This document shows positions 32,374-41,044 of a DNA stretch of 62,825 nucleotides, piece by piece (position 1 is the stretch's first letter; every line of letters starts with the position of its first letter). The notes below the pieces were generated by a model, which did no database searches, was not told the origin of the DNA, and saw only the letters and a list, made by a program, of their open reading frames with translations. The stretch is taken from positions 1 to 62,825 of the forward strand of contig NZ_CAOJCN010000029.1 in the NCBI RefSeq assembly GCF_948329515.1, in the 5' to 3' direction. Origin of the DNA: Cohnella rhizoplanae. GTDB lineage: Bacteria; Bacillota; Bacilli; Paenibacillales; Paenibacillaceae. Position numbers and translations under genes: made by a program.

Positions 32374-33750
32374 ATGGCAAAACGAAAGTTATCGGTCTCG
32401 CTTGGTCTCATTTTAGCGTTATCCACGACTCTGGCGGCGTGCGGCGGGAACAACGGCAACAACGGCAACAACGCAGCGGAAGGCAGCGCTTCTCCCGGCG
32501 GTTCGGCTGCAGCCAGCACGGCGGCGGCAACGGAATCGGCGGCGCCTGCCAAGGATCCCGTAGAATTGACGTTCATGGGCCCGACGTCCTGGATGGCCGG
32601 CACCGGCGTTCAAGACATGCTCAAAGCCTATGAAGCCGCTACCGGCAACAAGATCAAGCAAGAAGTCGTGCCGGACGATCAATACCTCAACGTCATGAAG
32701 ACCAAGATGTCTACGGACGATGCGCCGGACCTGCTGTTCCACAATAAAGGCTTCAATTATATCCCCGCCAATTTCCTGGAGCCGATCACGGGCCCGATCC
32801 TGGATCGCATCGACCCGACGGTCGGCGCCGTCACGACGATCGACGGCAAGTTCTATCAAGCGCCGGCCGCCCCGCACAGCTTCTATGGAATCATCTACAA
32901 TACGGAAGTTTTCGATAAGGCCGGCATTAAGGTGCCGCTGAAGACCTACCAGGAGTTCATCGCCGCAGCCGATAAGTTGCTCGCGATGGGCGTCACCCCG
33001 CTCGGACTCGCAGGCAAATCGACCTGGACGGCGAACCAGCCTTACTTGGTCGGCGGCGCTTATGTGTTCGCGAAAAATCCGGACCTTGCGAAGCAAATCT
33101 CGACGAATAAGATCAAACCGGCCGATTCGCCCGAATACCTCGAGATGGTGAACCGTTATGTGAGCTTGAAAAAGTATATCGCGAAGGACTACTTGTCTTC
33201 CGATCAACCGATCATCCAAAAGGGCTTGCTGGACGGCACGATCGCCATGGAATTTTATCCGGACGTCACTTACGGCGATTTTGAAAAGGAAGACGCGGCA
33301 AAAGCGGAAAAGCTCGGCTATATGCCGTTCACGCTCGGCGACGATTATATCGCCGCGACGTTCCCGCCGACGGACGAGGCGGCGCTCTCGATTCCCGTCA
33401 ACGCGAAGCACAAGGCCGAGGCCAACGATTTCATTAACTTCGCGACGCAAAAAGACAACTTTATCCTGCTGAACACCAAGGACGGAACGCCGGGATCGGG
33501 GATCTCTCCGTACAAGGACTTCACCGTCGGGCTCAACCACTTCCAGCAATCGATGGCGGATATGATCGCGGCCAACGACATTCCGGCTGCTCCGTTCCTT
33601 CTGGGATACCTGGATCCGAACTTCCAGCTCGGCGACTTCAACAAGCACGTGAACGACATGATGGCGGGCAAGGCGCCTGCCCAGGCCCTTGACGATTGGT
33701 ACAAGGATTACGCCAAGGTGAACAAGACGGCCAAAACGGAAGGTTTCTAA
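32374..33750 (+). CDS. Sugar ABC transporter substrate-binding lipoprotein
   Basis: The 458-residue protein has a lipoprotein signal with LAAC near residues 20-23, then a Gly/Asn/Ala-rich linker and a family 1 (UgpB/MalE-like) extracellular binding domain. Typical segments are YEAATGNKIKQEVVPDDQYLNVMKTKM, DDAPDLLFH and YQAPAAPHSFYGIIYNTEVFDKAGIK. It should capture an oligosaccharide, probably rhamnose-containing given its GH78/GH106 neighbours. A 142-nt gap upstream may hold its own promoter. A large stem-loop follows, and the two permease genes come after it. No ATPase gene is present, so it probably uses a shared MsmX-like ATPase. Confidence 0.92.
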   Translation: MAKRKLSVSLGLILALSTTLAACGGNNGNNGNNAAEGSASPGGSAAASTAAATESAAPAKDPVELTFMGPTSWMAGTGVQDMLKAYEAATGNKIKQEVVPDDQYLNVMKTKMSTDDAPDLLFHNKGFNYIPANFLEPITGPILDRIDPTVGAVTTIDGKFYQAPAAPHSFYGIIYNTEVFDKAGIKVPLKTYQEFIAAADKLLAMGVTPLGLAGKSTWTANQPYLVGGAYVFAKNPDLAKQISTNKIKPADSPEYLEMVNRYVSLKKYIAKDYLSSDQPIIQKGLLDGTIAMEFYPDVTYGDFEKEDAAKAEKLGYMPFTLGDDYIAATFPPTDEAALSIPVNAKHKAEANDFINFATQKDNFILLNTKDGTPGSGISPYKDFTVGLNHFQQSMADMIAANDIPAAPFLLGYLDPNFQLGDFNKHVNDMMAGKAPAQALDDWYKDYAKVNKTAKTEGF

Positions 33751-33758
33751 GTAGTCGT

Positions 33759-33801
33759 AAAAGGGATAATCCTATGAGACATTCAGGGGATTATCCCTTT
33801 T
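33759..33801 (+). other. Stem-loop between binding-protein and permease genes
   Basis: Perfect 14-bp inverted repeat (AAAAGGGATAATCC and its complement) with a 15-nt loop, right after the binding-protein stop. Such hairpins usually protect the upstream mRNA or cause partial termination, giving more binding protein than permease. Confidence 0.75.
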
Positions 33802-33818
33802 AAGAAAGGTGGTTTGCT

Positions 33819-34703
33819 ATGATTCCCAAAATGATCATGAGAAATTATCCGATCCTCTTTATCGTTCCCGCGGTCATCCTCTACACGGTGTTTTCGGTCG
33901 TTCCGAGTTTTGTGGGTCTAGCGGCCGCGTTTACGGATTGGTCGACGTTTTATCTCTTTAATCCGACGTTCGTCGGGTGGCAGAACTTCAAGGATTTGTT
34001 CGAATCCACCGGGTTTATCGGGGCCATCAGACACACCTTGATGTACACCGCCCTGCACACGGTGTTCGTCATCGCGATCGGCTATGCGCTGGCGATCATT
34101 CTGAACAATCAGGTGAAGTTCAAGAACGCCTACCGGGTCATTATCTTCTCGCCGGTCGTGATTAACCCGCTCGTCATCTCCCTCGTCTTCAGCGCGCTAT
34201 ATAATCCCACCTATGGGCCCATTAACACGTTCCTCCGGAAGATCGGGCTCGGTGCATTGGCGCAGAATTGGCTGACGGAACCGAAAATCGCCATGTATTC
34301 CGTCATCATCATGGGCGTTTGGGTCGGCTTGGGATCGACGGTCGTCATCTTCCTCGCGGGCCTGCAATCCGTATCCGCGGACTTCTACGAATCGGCCACG
34401 ATCGACGGCGCCGGCGGGATCAAGAAATTCCGTTACATTACGCTGCCTTTAACCATGCATGCGTTAACTATCAACACCTTGCTCGTGCTAATCTCCGGGT
34501 TAAACGTATTCGGCGAAGTTTACGGCTTAACCAACGGCGGACCGAACGGGGCCACCGAGGTGTTCGGAACCTTCATTTTCGCCAACTTCTCGCAGGGCTT
34601 ATACGGCTATGCGGCTGCGGCGGGTCTTGTCTTTACGGTCGTGGTTAGTATCTCCAGCTTCACGCTTCTGGGCTTGTTTAGGAAAATGGAGGTCGAATAC
34701 TAA
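33819..34703 (+). CDS. Sugar ABC transporter permease (MalF/UgpA type)
   Basis: The 294-residue protein has six predicted membrane helices and the EAA loop (SATIDGAGGIKKFRYITLPLT, about residues 190-212) that contacts the ATPase. AGAAAGGTGG precedes the ATG. The stop overlaps the next permease start (TAATG). With the following gene it forms the membrane channel of a CUT1 sugar importer fed by the lipoprotein at 32374. Confidence 0.92.
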   Translation: MIPKMIMRNYPILFIVPAVILYTVFSVVPSFVGLAAAFTDWSTFYLFNPTFVGWQNFKDLFESTGFIGAIRHTLMYTALHTVFVIAIGYALAIILNNQVKFKNAYRVIIFSPVVINPLVISLVFSALYNPTYGPINTFLRKIGLGALAQNWLTEPKIAMYSVIIMGVWVGLGSTVVIFLAGLQSVSADFYESATIDGAGGIKKFRYITLPLTMHALTINTLLVLISGLNVFGEVYGLTNGGPNGATEVFGTFIFANFSQGLYGYAAAAGLVFTVVVSISSFTLLGLFRKMEVEY

Positions 34704-35536
34704 TGCAGCTGCTGAAGAGGTGGAGGCTTACGCCGACTCGGGCGATTCTGGAGATTCTGATGATCGGCGTCGCCCTCTGTTATTTGATCCCGATCTGGAT
34801 GGTGTTCTCCAATTCGCTCAAGGATTCGACGGGAGCGGGCCTCATGGGATTAACGCTGCCGTCCAAGCCGGTATGGGAAAATTATGCGACCGTATTCAGA
34901 GAGTCCAATATTTTAAGAGGTTTGTATAACGGCCTGCTGCTGGGACTCATCACGGTCATCTCCAATGTCGTCGTCGCTTCGATGTGCTCCTTTTATCTGG
35001 CCAGAATCAAGAGAAAGCTTTCGACTTTCTTTTATAACTACTTTATCGCCGGCCTAATCGTTCCGGGATCGATCATCCCGATTTATCTGGAAATGCGGCT
35101 TCTCCAATTAAACAACACGTACATCGGCCTGGTCATGCTTTTCGTTACCGCAACGCTCCCCTTCGGCATTTTTCTGTTCACAGGGTTCATCAAAACGATT
35201 CCTCGCGAGATCGACGAAGCCGCGATTATCGACGGCAGCAATCCCTATCAGTTATATTTCAGGATTGTCTTCCCCTTGTTAAAGCCCGTAACCATTACGG
35301 TATCGATATTCGTATTTATCGCCGTTTGGAACAACGTTGCCTATTACCTCTACTTCTCCAAATCGACGCAATACCCGCTTCCGCTTAGTATTTACTCTTT
35401 CTTCGGCAAGTACAGCCAGAGCTGGAACCTCGTGTTCGCGGATATTTTGGTGGGCATCGTTCCTTGCCTGATCCTGTTTATGTTCGCGCAGAAATACATG
35501 GTCTCCGGCATTACCGCCGGCGCCGTCAAAGGCTAA
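34703..35536 (+). CDS. Sugar ABC transporter permease (MalG/UgpE type)
   Basis: The 277-residue protein has six membrane helices and the conserved EAA motif (EIDEAAIIDGSNPYQLYFRIVFPLLKP near 170-196), with the typical C-terminal end KYMVSGITAGAVKG. It is translationally coupled to the previous permease by a TAATG overlap and completes a CUT1 importer. No ATPase gene is nearby. Confidence 0.92.
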   Translation: MQLLKRWRLTPTRAILEILMIGVALCYLIPIWMVFSNSLKDSTGAGLMGLTLPSKPVWENYATVFRESNILRGLYNGLLLGLITVISNVVVASMCSFYLARIKRKLSTFFYNYFIAGLIVPGSIIPIYLEMRLLQLNNTYIGLVMLFVTATLPFGIFLFTGFIKTIPREIDEAAIIDGSNPYQLYFRIVFPLLKPVTITVSIFVFIAVWNNVAYYLYFSKSTQYPLPLSIYSFFGKYSQSWNLVFADILVGIVPCLILFMFAQKYMVSGITAGAVKG

Positions 35537-35584
35537 CGAGACCAGAAGATCGACCATTCGACAATGAGACAGGAGAGGATCGGG

Positions 35585-36289
35585 ATGAACATCCTGGCGA
35601 TCGGCGCGCATCCGGACGATATCGAGGTATTTTGCGCAGGCACGCTGTTGAAATACAAGCAGCAGGGGCACAGCATTTTCATTGCGCTGACGACAAGCGG
35701 GAACATCGGCTCGAACGAGTATGACACCCGGGAGGACATCGCTCGCGTAAGGGAGCAGGAGCAGCTGGAGGCGGCGACGCTCTTGGGCGCGGAGGTGAGG
35801 TTCCTTAGGTTCGACGACCAAGGACTGCAGGACACCCCCGAGACGAGGCGTGCCGTCATCAACGCGATCCGATGGGCGAATCCGGACGTGATCCTGGTGA
35901 ACTATCCCGAGGATCCGAGTACAGATCATGCCGTCACCGGTAAGATCGTAAGCGAAGTCATGCTGTCGATTCCCGGCAAGCTGATCCCCGCGGACGAACC
36001 TCCGATCGCGAAGAATCCGTCTCTCTTTTATTACGGAACGCCGGTCGGCATCGGCTTTGAGCCGGAAGTGTACGTAGACACGACCGACGTGTTCGACTTG
36101 AAAAAAGAAGCCTTGGCCCTGCACAAGAGCCAGTATGCCTGGATGGACGTGTACCAGACCCACGGCTTGCTCGACATCTTGGAGATCACGGACAGATTCA
36201 GGGGACTTCAAGCGGGCTTCGCCTACGCCGAAGGCTTCAGGGCATACCGGATCCACGGCTACATGCCGAACTTCAAATTACTTCCGTAA
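35585..36289 (+). CDS. PIG-L (LmbE-like) family deacetylase
   Basis: The ATG at 35585 (AGGAGAGG about 9 nt upstream) is preferred to the ATG at 35564, giving 234 residues. The metal motif AHPDDIE is at residues 8-14, with a later NYPEDPSTDHAVTG carrying the third ligand His. LmbE/PIG-L enzymes remove acetyl groups from GlcNAc-type sugars. Here it may deacetylate a glycan component before or after rhamnosidase action. It lies between permeases and the second TIM-barrel gene in operon B. Confidence 0.88.
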   Translation: MNILAIGAHPDDIEVFCAGTLLKYKQQGHSIFIALTTSGNIGSNEYDTREDIARVREQEQLEAATLLGAEVRFLRFDDQGLQDTPETRRAVINAIRWANPDVILVNYPEDPSTDHAVTGKIVSEVMLSIPGKLIPADEPPIAKNPSLFYYGTPVGIGFEPEVYVDTTDVFDLKKEALALHKSQYAWMDVYQTHGLLDILEITDRFRGLQAGFAYAEGFRAYRIHGYMPNFKLLP

Positions 36290-36308
36290 TCATGGGAGGC
36301 TACGCGGG

Positions 36309-37916
36309 ATGAAACTGCAATATAGCATGGCGCATGAACCGCTGATCGATCGGGCGACGAGGGATGAGCTCGTCGAACGGATGAAGCAAGCCGGCATCCA
36401 GAAGCTCTGGATCGCGGGATTCTTCTCGGGCAAAATGGTCGATATCGAAGAGCTGAAGGAAGCGAAGGCGTTCGCCGAGTCGCATGGCTTCGAGGTCGGG
36501 GCGGTCACGATCCCGATCGGACACCCCGGTAATTCGCTGAATCCGGACGATCCGGATCTCGATCTGGAGATCCCGAAGACCTGGCATTACAGGGTCGATA
36601 ACCTGGGGGAGACGGTGTACTTCTGCGGGGCGATCGACAGCTGCCTGATCGAGGACAACGGCAAGGCCGCCAGGCTCCTGCGCGAAGCGGGCTTCCGGGA
36701 AGTGTTCCTGGACGACGATCTGCGCGTCGGCAATTTCAACGCGCAGATCGAAGGCTGCTATTGCGATGCCTGCCTGGCGGAATTCAATGAGAGCTACGGC
36801 CATCGGGAGACCCGAGAGTCGTTGATGGCGCAGCTGACGAGGAAGCAGAACGCGGCATTGATGAAGGACTGGGTAGCCTTTCAATGCGATAAGATCACGG
36901 CGGTCATGGAAGCGACGCGCGATGAGGGCGTTCAAGCCGGCATCATGGTCATGCACTTCGGCGACGAGCGGCACGGGATCGATATTCCCGCCATCCGCGC
37001 TCGCATCCCGAATGCGCTGTTCCGGGTCGGCGAGCTGCAGTTCAACGATGCGAGCTTTACGAAGCCCTACGCCAAAGCGGAGGAGATGCTGGGCATCGCC
37101 TATCACCTGAATTTCCTGGATCGGAGTTTCGCGTATAGCGAGTCTACCATTTTCCCTCCCCGCTCTCTCCAGCCGCATAACCTGGTGTACAAAGCGAAAA
37201 TGGCCATCGCCTCGGGACTGGAGAACGTCCTGTTCATGAGCGGGACCTGGGTGCTGGAAGAGAATTATTGGCGCGCGATCGCGGATGCGCTCCCGGTACT
37301 GCGGGAATTGGACCAGGCGATCGCAGGCGCGGCCAGAAGCTATCCCGTCCACCTTGCGTACGGAACGCACGGCGCCTACGCGGAGCCGATCGTCCCGACG
37401 AGCTTGCCGGTCCTGGCCGGATTGCCGGTCAAGCCCGTCCGCGCGGATCAGGACAGCGAAGGCGGAGAGCTGCTGCTATTTTTCGGGGCCTATGAATTGA
37501 CGGAAGCGTGGCAGAGGAAGCTCCCTTCGTATCGGCAGGTGATCTTCGACCGGACGGCAGCGCTGCACAATAAAGAGGTGCTGGATCGGTTGGCGCCGGA
37601 TGCGGCGAATCTGTCGATCTGGGATCATCAGACGACGGCGAGACCTTCGAATGAAGAGATCTCCCGGCTTCAACGCCGGGTGGGAGAGGGCAACTGGCAC
37701 TTCCCGCGAATGGCCGAGGGGAGCAACATCGGATTGATCTGGTTGCGGGAGCACGGCCGGGCGATCTTGTTCAACCTGCTCGAGACCGAGAACCGGGGCG
37801 TGCTGGAGATGTCCGGCAGCCGGTATCCCGTCTCCTTGAAGGCGTTATCCTTCGCGATCGTCGACGGCGAGGGCGCATGGACGCAATACGATACCCACGT
37901 CGAACTCGGGGGTTAA
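36309..37916 (+). CDS. Uncharacterised TIM-barrel protein, relative of the 27035 gene (535 aa)
   Basis: The ATG at 36309 (GGGAGG 9 nt upstream) is preferred over the open frame back to 36135, which overlaps the deacetylase gene. The product has an N-terminal barrel with KLWIAGFFSGK near 31-41, a REVFLDDDLRVGN block near 134-146, then a C-x-C-x2-C motif in GCYCDACLAEF, as in the protein encoded at 27035. VMHFGDERHGIDIP and the LENVLFMSGTW segments are further barrel strands. A small beta domain ends the protein. I recognise no characterised family. Presence of two such genes in one rhamnose locus suggests they act on related substrates. Confidence 0.6.
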   Translation: MKLQYSMAHEPLIDRATRDELVERMKQAGIQKLWIAGFFSGKMVDIEELKEAKAFAESHGFEVGAVTIPIGHPGNSLNPDDPDLDLEIPKTWHYRVDNLGETVYFCGAIDSCLIEDNGKAARLLREAGFREVFLDDDLRVGNFNAQIEGCYCDACLAEFNESYGHRETRESLMAQLTRKQNAALMKDWVAFQCDKITAVMEATRDEGVQAGIMVMHFGDERHGIDIPAIRARIPNALFRVGELQFNDASFTKPYAKAEEMLGIAYHLNFLDRSFAYSESTIFPPRSLQPHNLVYKAKMAIASGLENVLFMSGTWVLEENYWRAIADALPVLRELDQAIAGAARSYPVHLAYGTHGAYAEPIVPTSLPVLAGLPVKPVRADQDSEGGELLLFFGAYELTEAWQRKLPSYRQVIFDRTAALHNKEVLDRLAPDAANLSIWDHQTTARPSNEEISRLQRRVGEGNWHFPRMAEGSNIGLIWLREHGRAILFNLLETENRGVLEMSGSRYPVSLKALSFAIVDGEGAWTQYDTHVELGG

Positions 37917-37918
37917 CG

Positions 37919-38935
37919 ATGCAGAACAAAGTATGGCAATGGACGGGGCCGAACGAAGTGACGTCGGGCGTAGCCGAACGTAAAGATCCGGGCTCGGGCG
38001 AAGCGGAGATCCGCATTCTGTCGATCGGCGTATGCGGTACCGATCTGCATATCATGAGCGGCCATGCGGGCTTCGGCACGCCGCCGCTCCCGCTCGGCCA
38101 TGAGCTTGCAGGGGTCGTCGAGCGGATCGGCGCCGGCGTAGCCGGATGGCAGCCGGGAGACCGCGTGTGCATCGACCCGCTGATCGGCTGCGGGACATGC
38201 CGGGAATGCCTGGCCGGCAACAAGCACCGCTGCGCGAAGTCGGGCGAGATCGGGCTGCACTTCCCCGGCGGCTGGCAGGAGTATCTGACCGTTCCCGCGG
38301 CGAATCTGTATCGTCTGCCCGATTCCGTCGGCTTCGCGGAGGCGACGCAGGCCGAGACGTTGCACTGCTGCCTGGGCGGCATCGATAAACTGAATATTCG
38401 CCTGGGGACCCATGCCGCCGTGATCGGTGACGGTCCGACAGGCTTATATTACGTGCAGCTGTTAAAAGCGGCCGGCGCCAGCCATATTTCTCTATACGGC
38501 ATGCGGGACAGCAGGCTCGATCTGGGCCGACGGCTGGGAGCGGACGTCACGGTCAATCTGCGGTCTCCCGACGCGGCAGCGGCGGCGATCGCATCGGAAA
38601 CGCAGGATATCGCGATCGACGCGGCCGGCAACGAGGCCTCGCTCAAGCTCGGCATCGAGCTGCTGAAAAGAAGCGGGCAGCTCCTGTTGTTCGGATTGCC
38701 CGGCCAACCGATCCTGGCGGATATACAAGCGGTCGTATTGAAGGAATTGACGTTGTCGGGCTCGACCAACGCGCCGCAAGTATGGCCGCGGGTGCTCGAG
38801 ATGATGGCTTCCGGCAGCGTGCGCGTGGAGCCGCTCCTTACGCAGCGCTATCCGTTCGAGGAGCTGGACCAAGCGATCGCGTTCGCCCGCAGCGAGCCGG
38901 ACGAGGCGGTTAAGGTCATCGTAGGCCAGGCATAA
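37919..38935 (+). CDS. Zinc-dependent MDR dehydrogenase (second)
   Basis: The ATG at 37919 lies 2 nt after the previous stop, with GGGGG upstream. The 338 residues carry catalytic zinc ligands C39 (GVCGTD) and H61-E62, structural cysteines C91, C94, C97 and C105, and a Rossmann motif GDGPTG near 167. It resembles sorbitol/threonine-type dehydrogenases. It precedes an enolase-superfamily dehydratase-like gene, so oxidation of an aldose or lactone precursor is plausible. Substrate is not determinable. Confidence 0.88.
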   Translation: MQNKVWQWTGPNEVTSGVAERKDPGSGEAEIRILSIGVCGTDLHIMSGHAGFGTPPLPLGHELAGVVERIGAGVAGWQPGDRVCIDPLIGCGTCRECLAGNKHRCAKSGEIGLHFPGGWQEYLTVPAANLYRLPDSVGFAEATQAETLHCCLGGIDKLNIRLGTHAAVIGDGPTGLYYVQLLKAAGASHISLYGMRDSRLDLGRRLGADVTVNLRSPDAAAAAIASETQDIAIDAAGNEASLKLGIELLKRSGQLLLFGLPGQPILADIQAVVLKELTLSGSTNAPQVWPRVLEMMASGSVRVEPLLTQRYPFEELDQAIAFARSEPDEAVKVIVGQA

Positions 38936-38953
38936 GACTTAGGAGGAATTTCC

Positions 38954-40114
38954 ATGAAGATTACGGCTGTCCATACCAGAACGATAAAAATCCCATTCTA
39001 CAAAGGCGAAAAATGGTCGGGGGGCACGAGATACAGCGCGCCGTCGCTGATCGTGCAGATCGAGACGGACGAAGGCTTGACCGGCATCGGCGAATCGGTC
39101 GGGCCCACCATCCCGGTCATCCAGACCGTCGTGGACAAGGAGTTCGCCCCGTTCGTCGTCGGACGCGATCCGATGGAGCTCGAATCCATCCTGCACCGGC
39201 TAGAAGAATATTGCGTGAATTGGAAGCATATCGGCTATTACGCCATGGCGGGCATCGAGATGGCCTTGCTGGACCTGCGCGGCAAAATCCTGAACACGCC
39301 GGTCTACAATTTGTTAGGCGGGAAGGTGAAGCAAGAGGTCGCTTTTGCCGGATATATCTTCATCGACAAGCCGGAGAACAACGCAGAGGAAGCGCGCAGC
39401 TTCGCCGCCGCGGGCTATACGGAGCTGAAGCTTAAGGTCGGGCGCGATATCGATCTCGATACGCAGCGCGTGAAGGCGGTGCGGGAAGCGGTGGGCCCGA
39501 AGATGAAGATCCGCATCGACGCGAACCAGAACTGGAGCGTGCCGACCGCGATCAAGGCGATCCGCAAGATGGAGAAGTACGATCTGCAGATGGTCGAGCA
39601 GCCGACGCGGTATGACGACGTGGACGGCATGGCTGCGGTGGCCCGCGCCGTCGACGTGCCGATTATCGCCGACGAAGGCTGCGCCACCTACGAAGACGCC
39701 CTGCGCTTGATCGACAAGAGGGCCTGCGCCTGTTTTCTGGTCTACCCGTCCGAAGCGGGCGGCATCCTCAAAGCCAAGCAGATCGTCGATCTGGCCAACC
39801 ACGCGGGCATCTGGTGCGTGACGGGGAGCTGGGCGGAGACCGGCATCGGCACGCTCGGCAACGTACACATGGTCGCCTCTTCGCGGAACTTCCCGTTCGC
39901 GAACGATACGCATCTGAAATTCATGAAGGGCGACCTGCTTCGCGAAGAACTGGCATTCAACAACGGCAGCATTGCCGTACCCGACCGTCCGGGCTTCGGC
40001 ATCGATTTGAATATTGCGAAGCTGGACCGGTTCGGCGAGAATTTCGAACGGGAAATGGTATTCTACGATCCGCAGGACCCGCAATTCCAGCCGCGGATCG
40101 GGCAGATTCTGTAG
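38954..40114 (+). CDS. Mandelate racemase/muconate-lactonizing enzyme family protein
   Basis: The 386-residue protein has the N-terminal capping domain and a TIM barrel with enolase-superfamily residues: K159-x-K161 (LKLKVG), metal ligands D189 (RIDANQNW), E215 (MVEQP) and E241 (ADEG), and a late GSWAETGIG. In MLE-type members a lysine base follows on the sixth strand, five residues before GG; here that position is Tyr264 in LVYPSEAGG. The reaction is therefore uncertain. Given the neighbours it may dehydrate an aldonate such as L-rhamnonate. GGAGGAATTT precedes the ATG. Confidence 0.85.
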   Translation: MKITAVHTRTIKIPFYKGEKWSGGTRYSAPSLIVQIETDEGLTGIGESVGPTIPVIQTVVDKEFAPFVVGRDPMELESILHRLEEYCVNWKHIGYYAMAGIEMALLDLRGKILNTPVYNLLGGKVKQEVAFAGYIFIDKPENNAEEARSFAAAGYTELKLKVGRDIDLDTQRVKAVREAVGPKMKIRIDANQNWSVPTAIKAIRKMEKYDLQMVEQPTRYDDVDGMAAVARAVDVPIIADEGCATYEDALRLIDKRACACFLVYPSEAGGILKAKQIVDLANHAGIWCVTGSWAETGIGTLGNVHMVASSRNFPFANDTHLKFMKGDLLREELAFNNGSIAVPDRPGFGIDLNIAKLDRFGENFEREMVFYDPQDPQFQPRIGQIL

Positions 40115-40121
40115 CGATAAC

Positions 40122-41030
40122 ATGTCGGTCCGAACGATCATGCTTCGATTGTCAGCCGTCTCCGTTTTGTGGGGGTGCAACTATGTGGCGAGCGCCTACC
40201 TGCTCCGCGAATTTTCGCCGGTCTTGCTGGCGCTGTCCCGGCTAGCGGTCACTTCCCTTTTCCTGTTAAGCGTCGGCCTGACGAGCAAGCCGCTCAAGAA
40301 GCCGACCAGGCAGGAATGGAAGTGGCTCGTATGGATCGGGCTGACCAGCTCCCTGATGTACCAGTTGTTCTACTTCCTCGGGCTGGCGCATTCCAGCGCC
40401 GGGAACGCGGCGTTGATCATCGCCCTGTCGCCGATCGCGACGGCGCTATTGGCGCGCGTCGCGCTCAAGGAAAGGATAACGGGCTATAAATTAGCCGGCG
40501 CCGCGGCCGCGCTCGCCGGCGTGGCGATCATCGTCCTGAACGGCGGGAAGGTCACGGGGGTTTCGCGCGGCGACCTCATGATCCTGCTGGCGATGCTGAC
40601 GCTGGCCGTCAGCGTTCTGTTCATCCGCAGAGCGACGTCAACCATGCCGTCCGCGGACGTAACGATCTACTCGACGCTCATCGGCACGATCCTCCTGATG
40701 CCCGCCGCGGGGGTCGAGTGGGCGCAGGGGCATCTGCATGCCAGCGGCAGCGCGGCCACCTGGGCGATGCTGATCGTCGTCGCGCTCATCGCGCAAGGAC
40801 TGGCGGGACTATGGTGGAATCAAGGCATATCCCGGGTTGGCGCTTCTACCAGCGCGATGTTCATGAACATTCCGCCGTTCGTGGCGATCCTGGTCGCCTA
40901 TATCGCGCTCGGGGATCCGATACGGCTCGCGCAGATGGCGGGAGGCGTCCTGATCGTCATCGGCGTCGCCGTATCGAGCAAGAAGCCGGCCGGCAAGGCC
41001 GTTCCCGTCCATACCGTCATCAGAGGATAA
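40122..41030 (+). CDS. EamA/DMT family transporter
   Basis: The start at 40122 lies 7 nt after the previous stop and has no clear ribosome site, so translation is probably coupled. The 302 residues hold ten predicted membrane helices in two EamA repeats (LSAVSVLWGCNYVASAYLLREFSP at the start; SRGDLMILLAMLTLAVSVLFI opens the second half). Such carriers usually export metabolites or amino acids. Here it may release a pathway product. Substrate unknown. Confidence 0.85.
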   Translation: MSVRTIMLRLSAVSVLWGCNYVASAYLLREFSPVLLALSRLAVTSLFLLSVGLTSKPLKKPTRQEWKWLVWIGLTSSLMYQLFYFLGLAHSSAGNAALIIALSPIATALLARVALKERITGYKLAGAAAALAGVAIIVLNGGKVTGVSRGDLMILLAMLTLAVSVLFIRRATSTMPSADVTIYSTLIGTILLMPAAGVEWAQGHLHASGSAATWAMLIVVALIAQGLAGLWWNQGISRVGASTSAMFMNIPPFVAILVAYIALGDPIRLAQMAGGVLIVIGVAVSSKKPAGKAVPVHTVIRG

Positions 41031-41044
41031 GGAGACTGCGGCGC

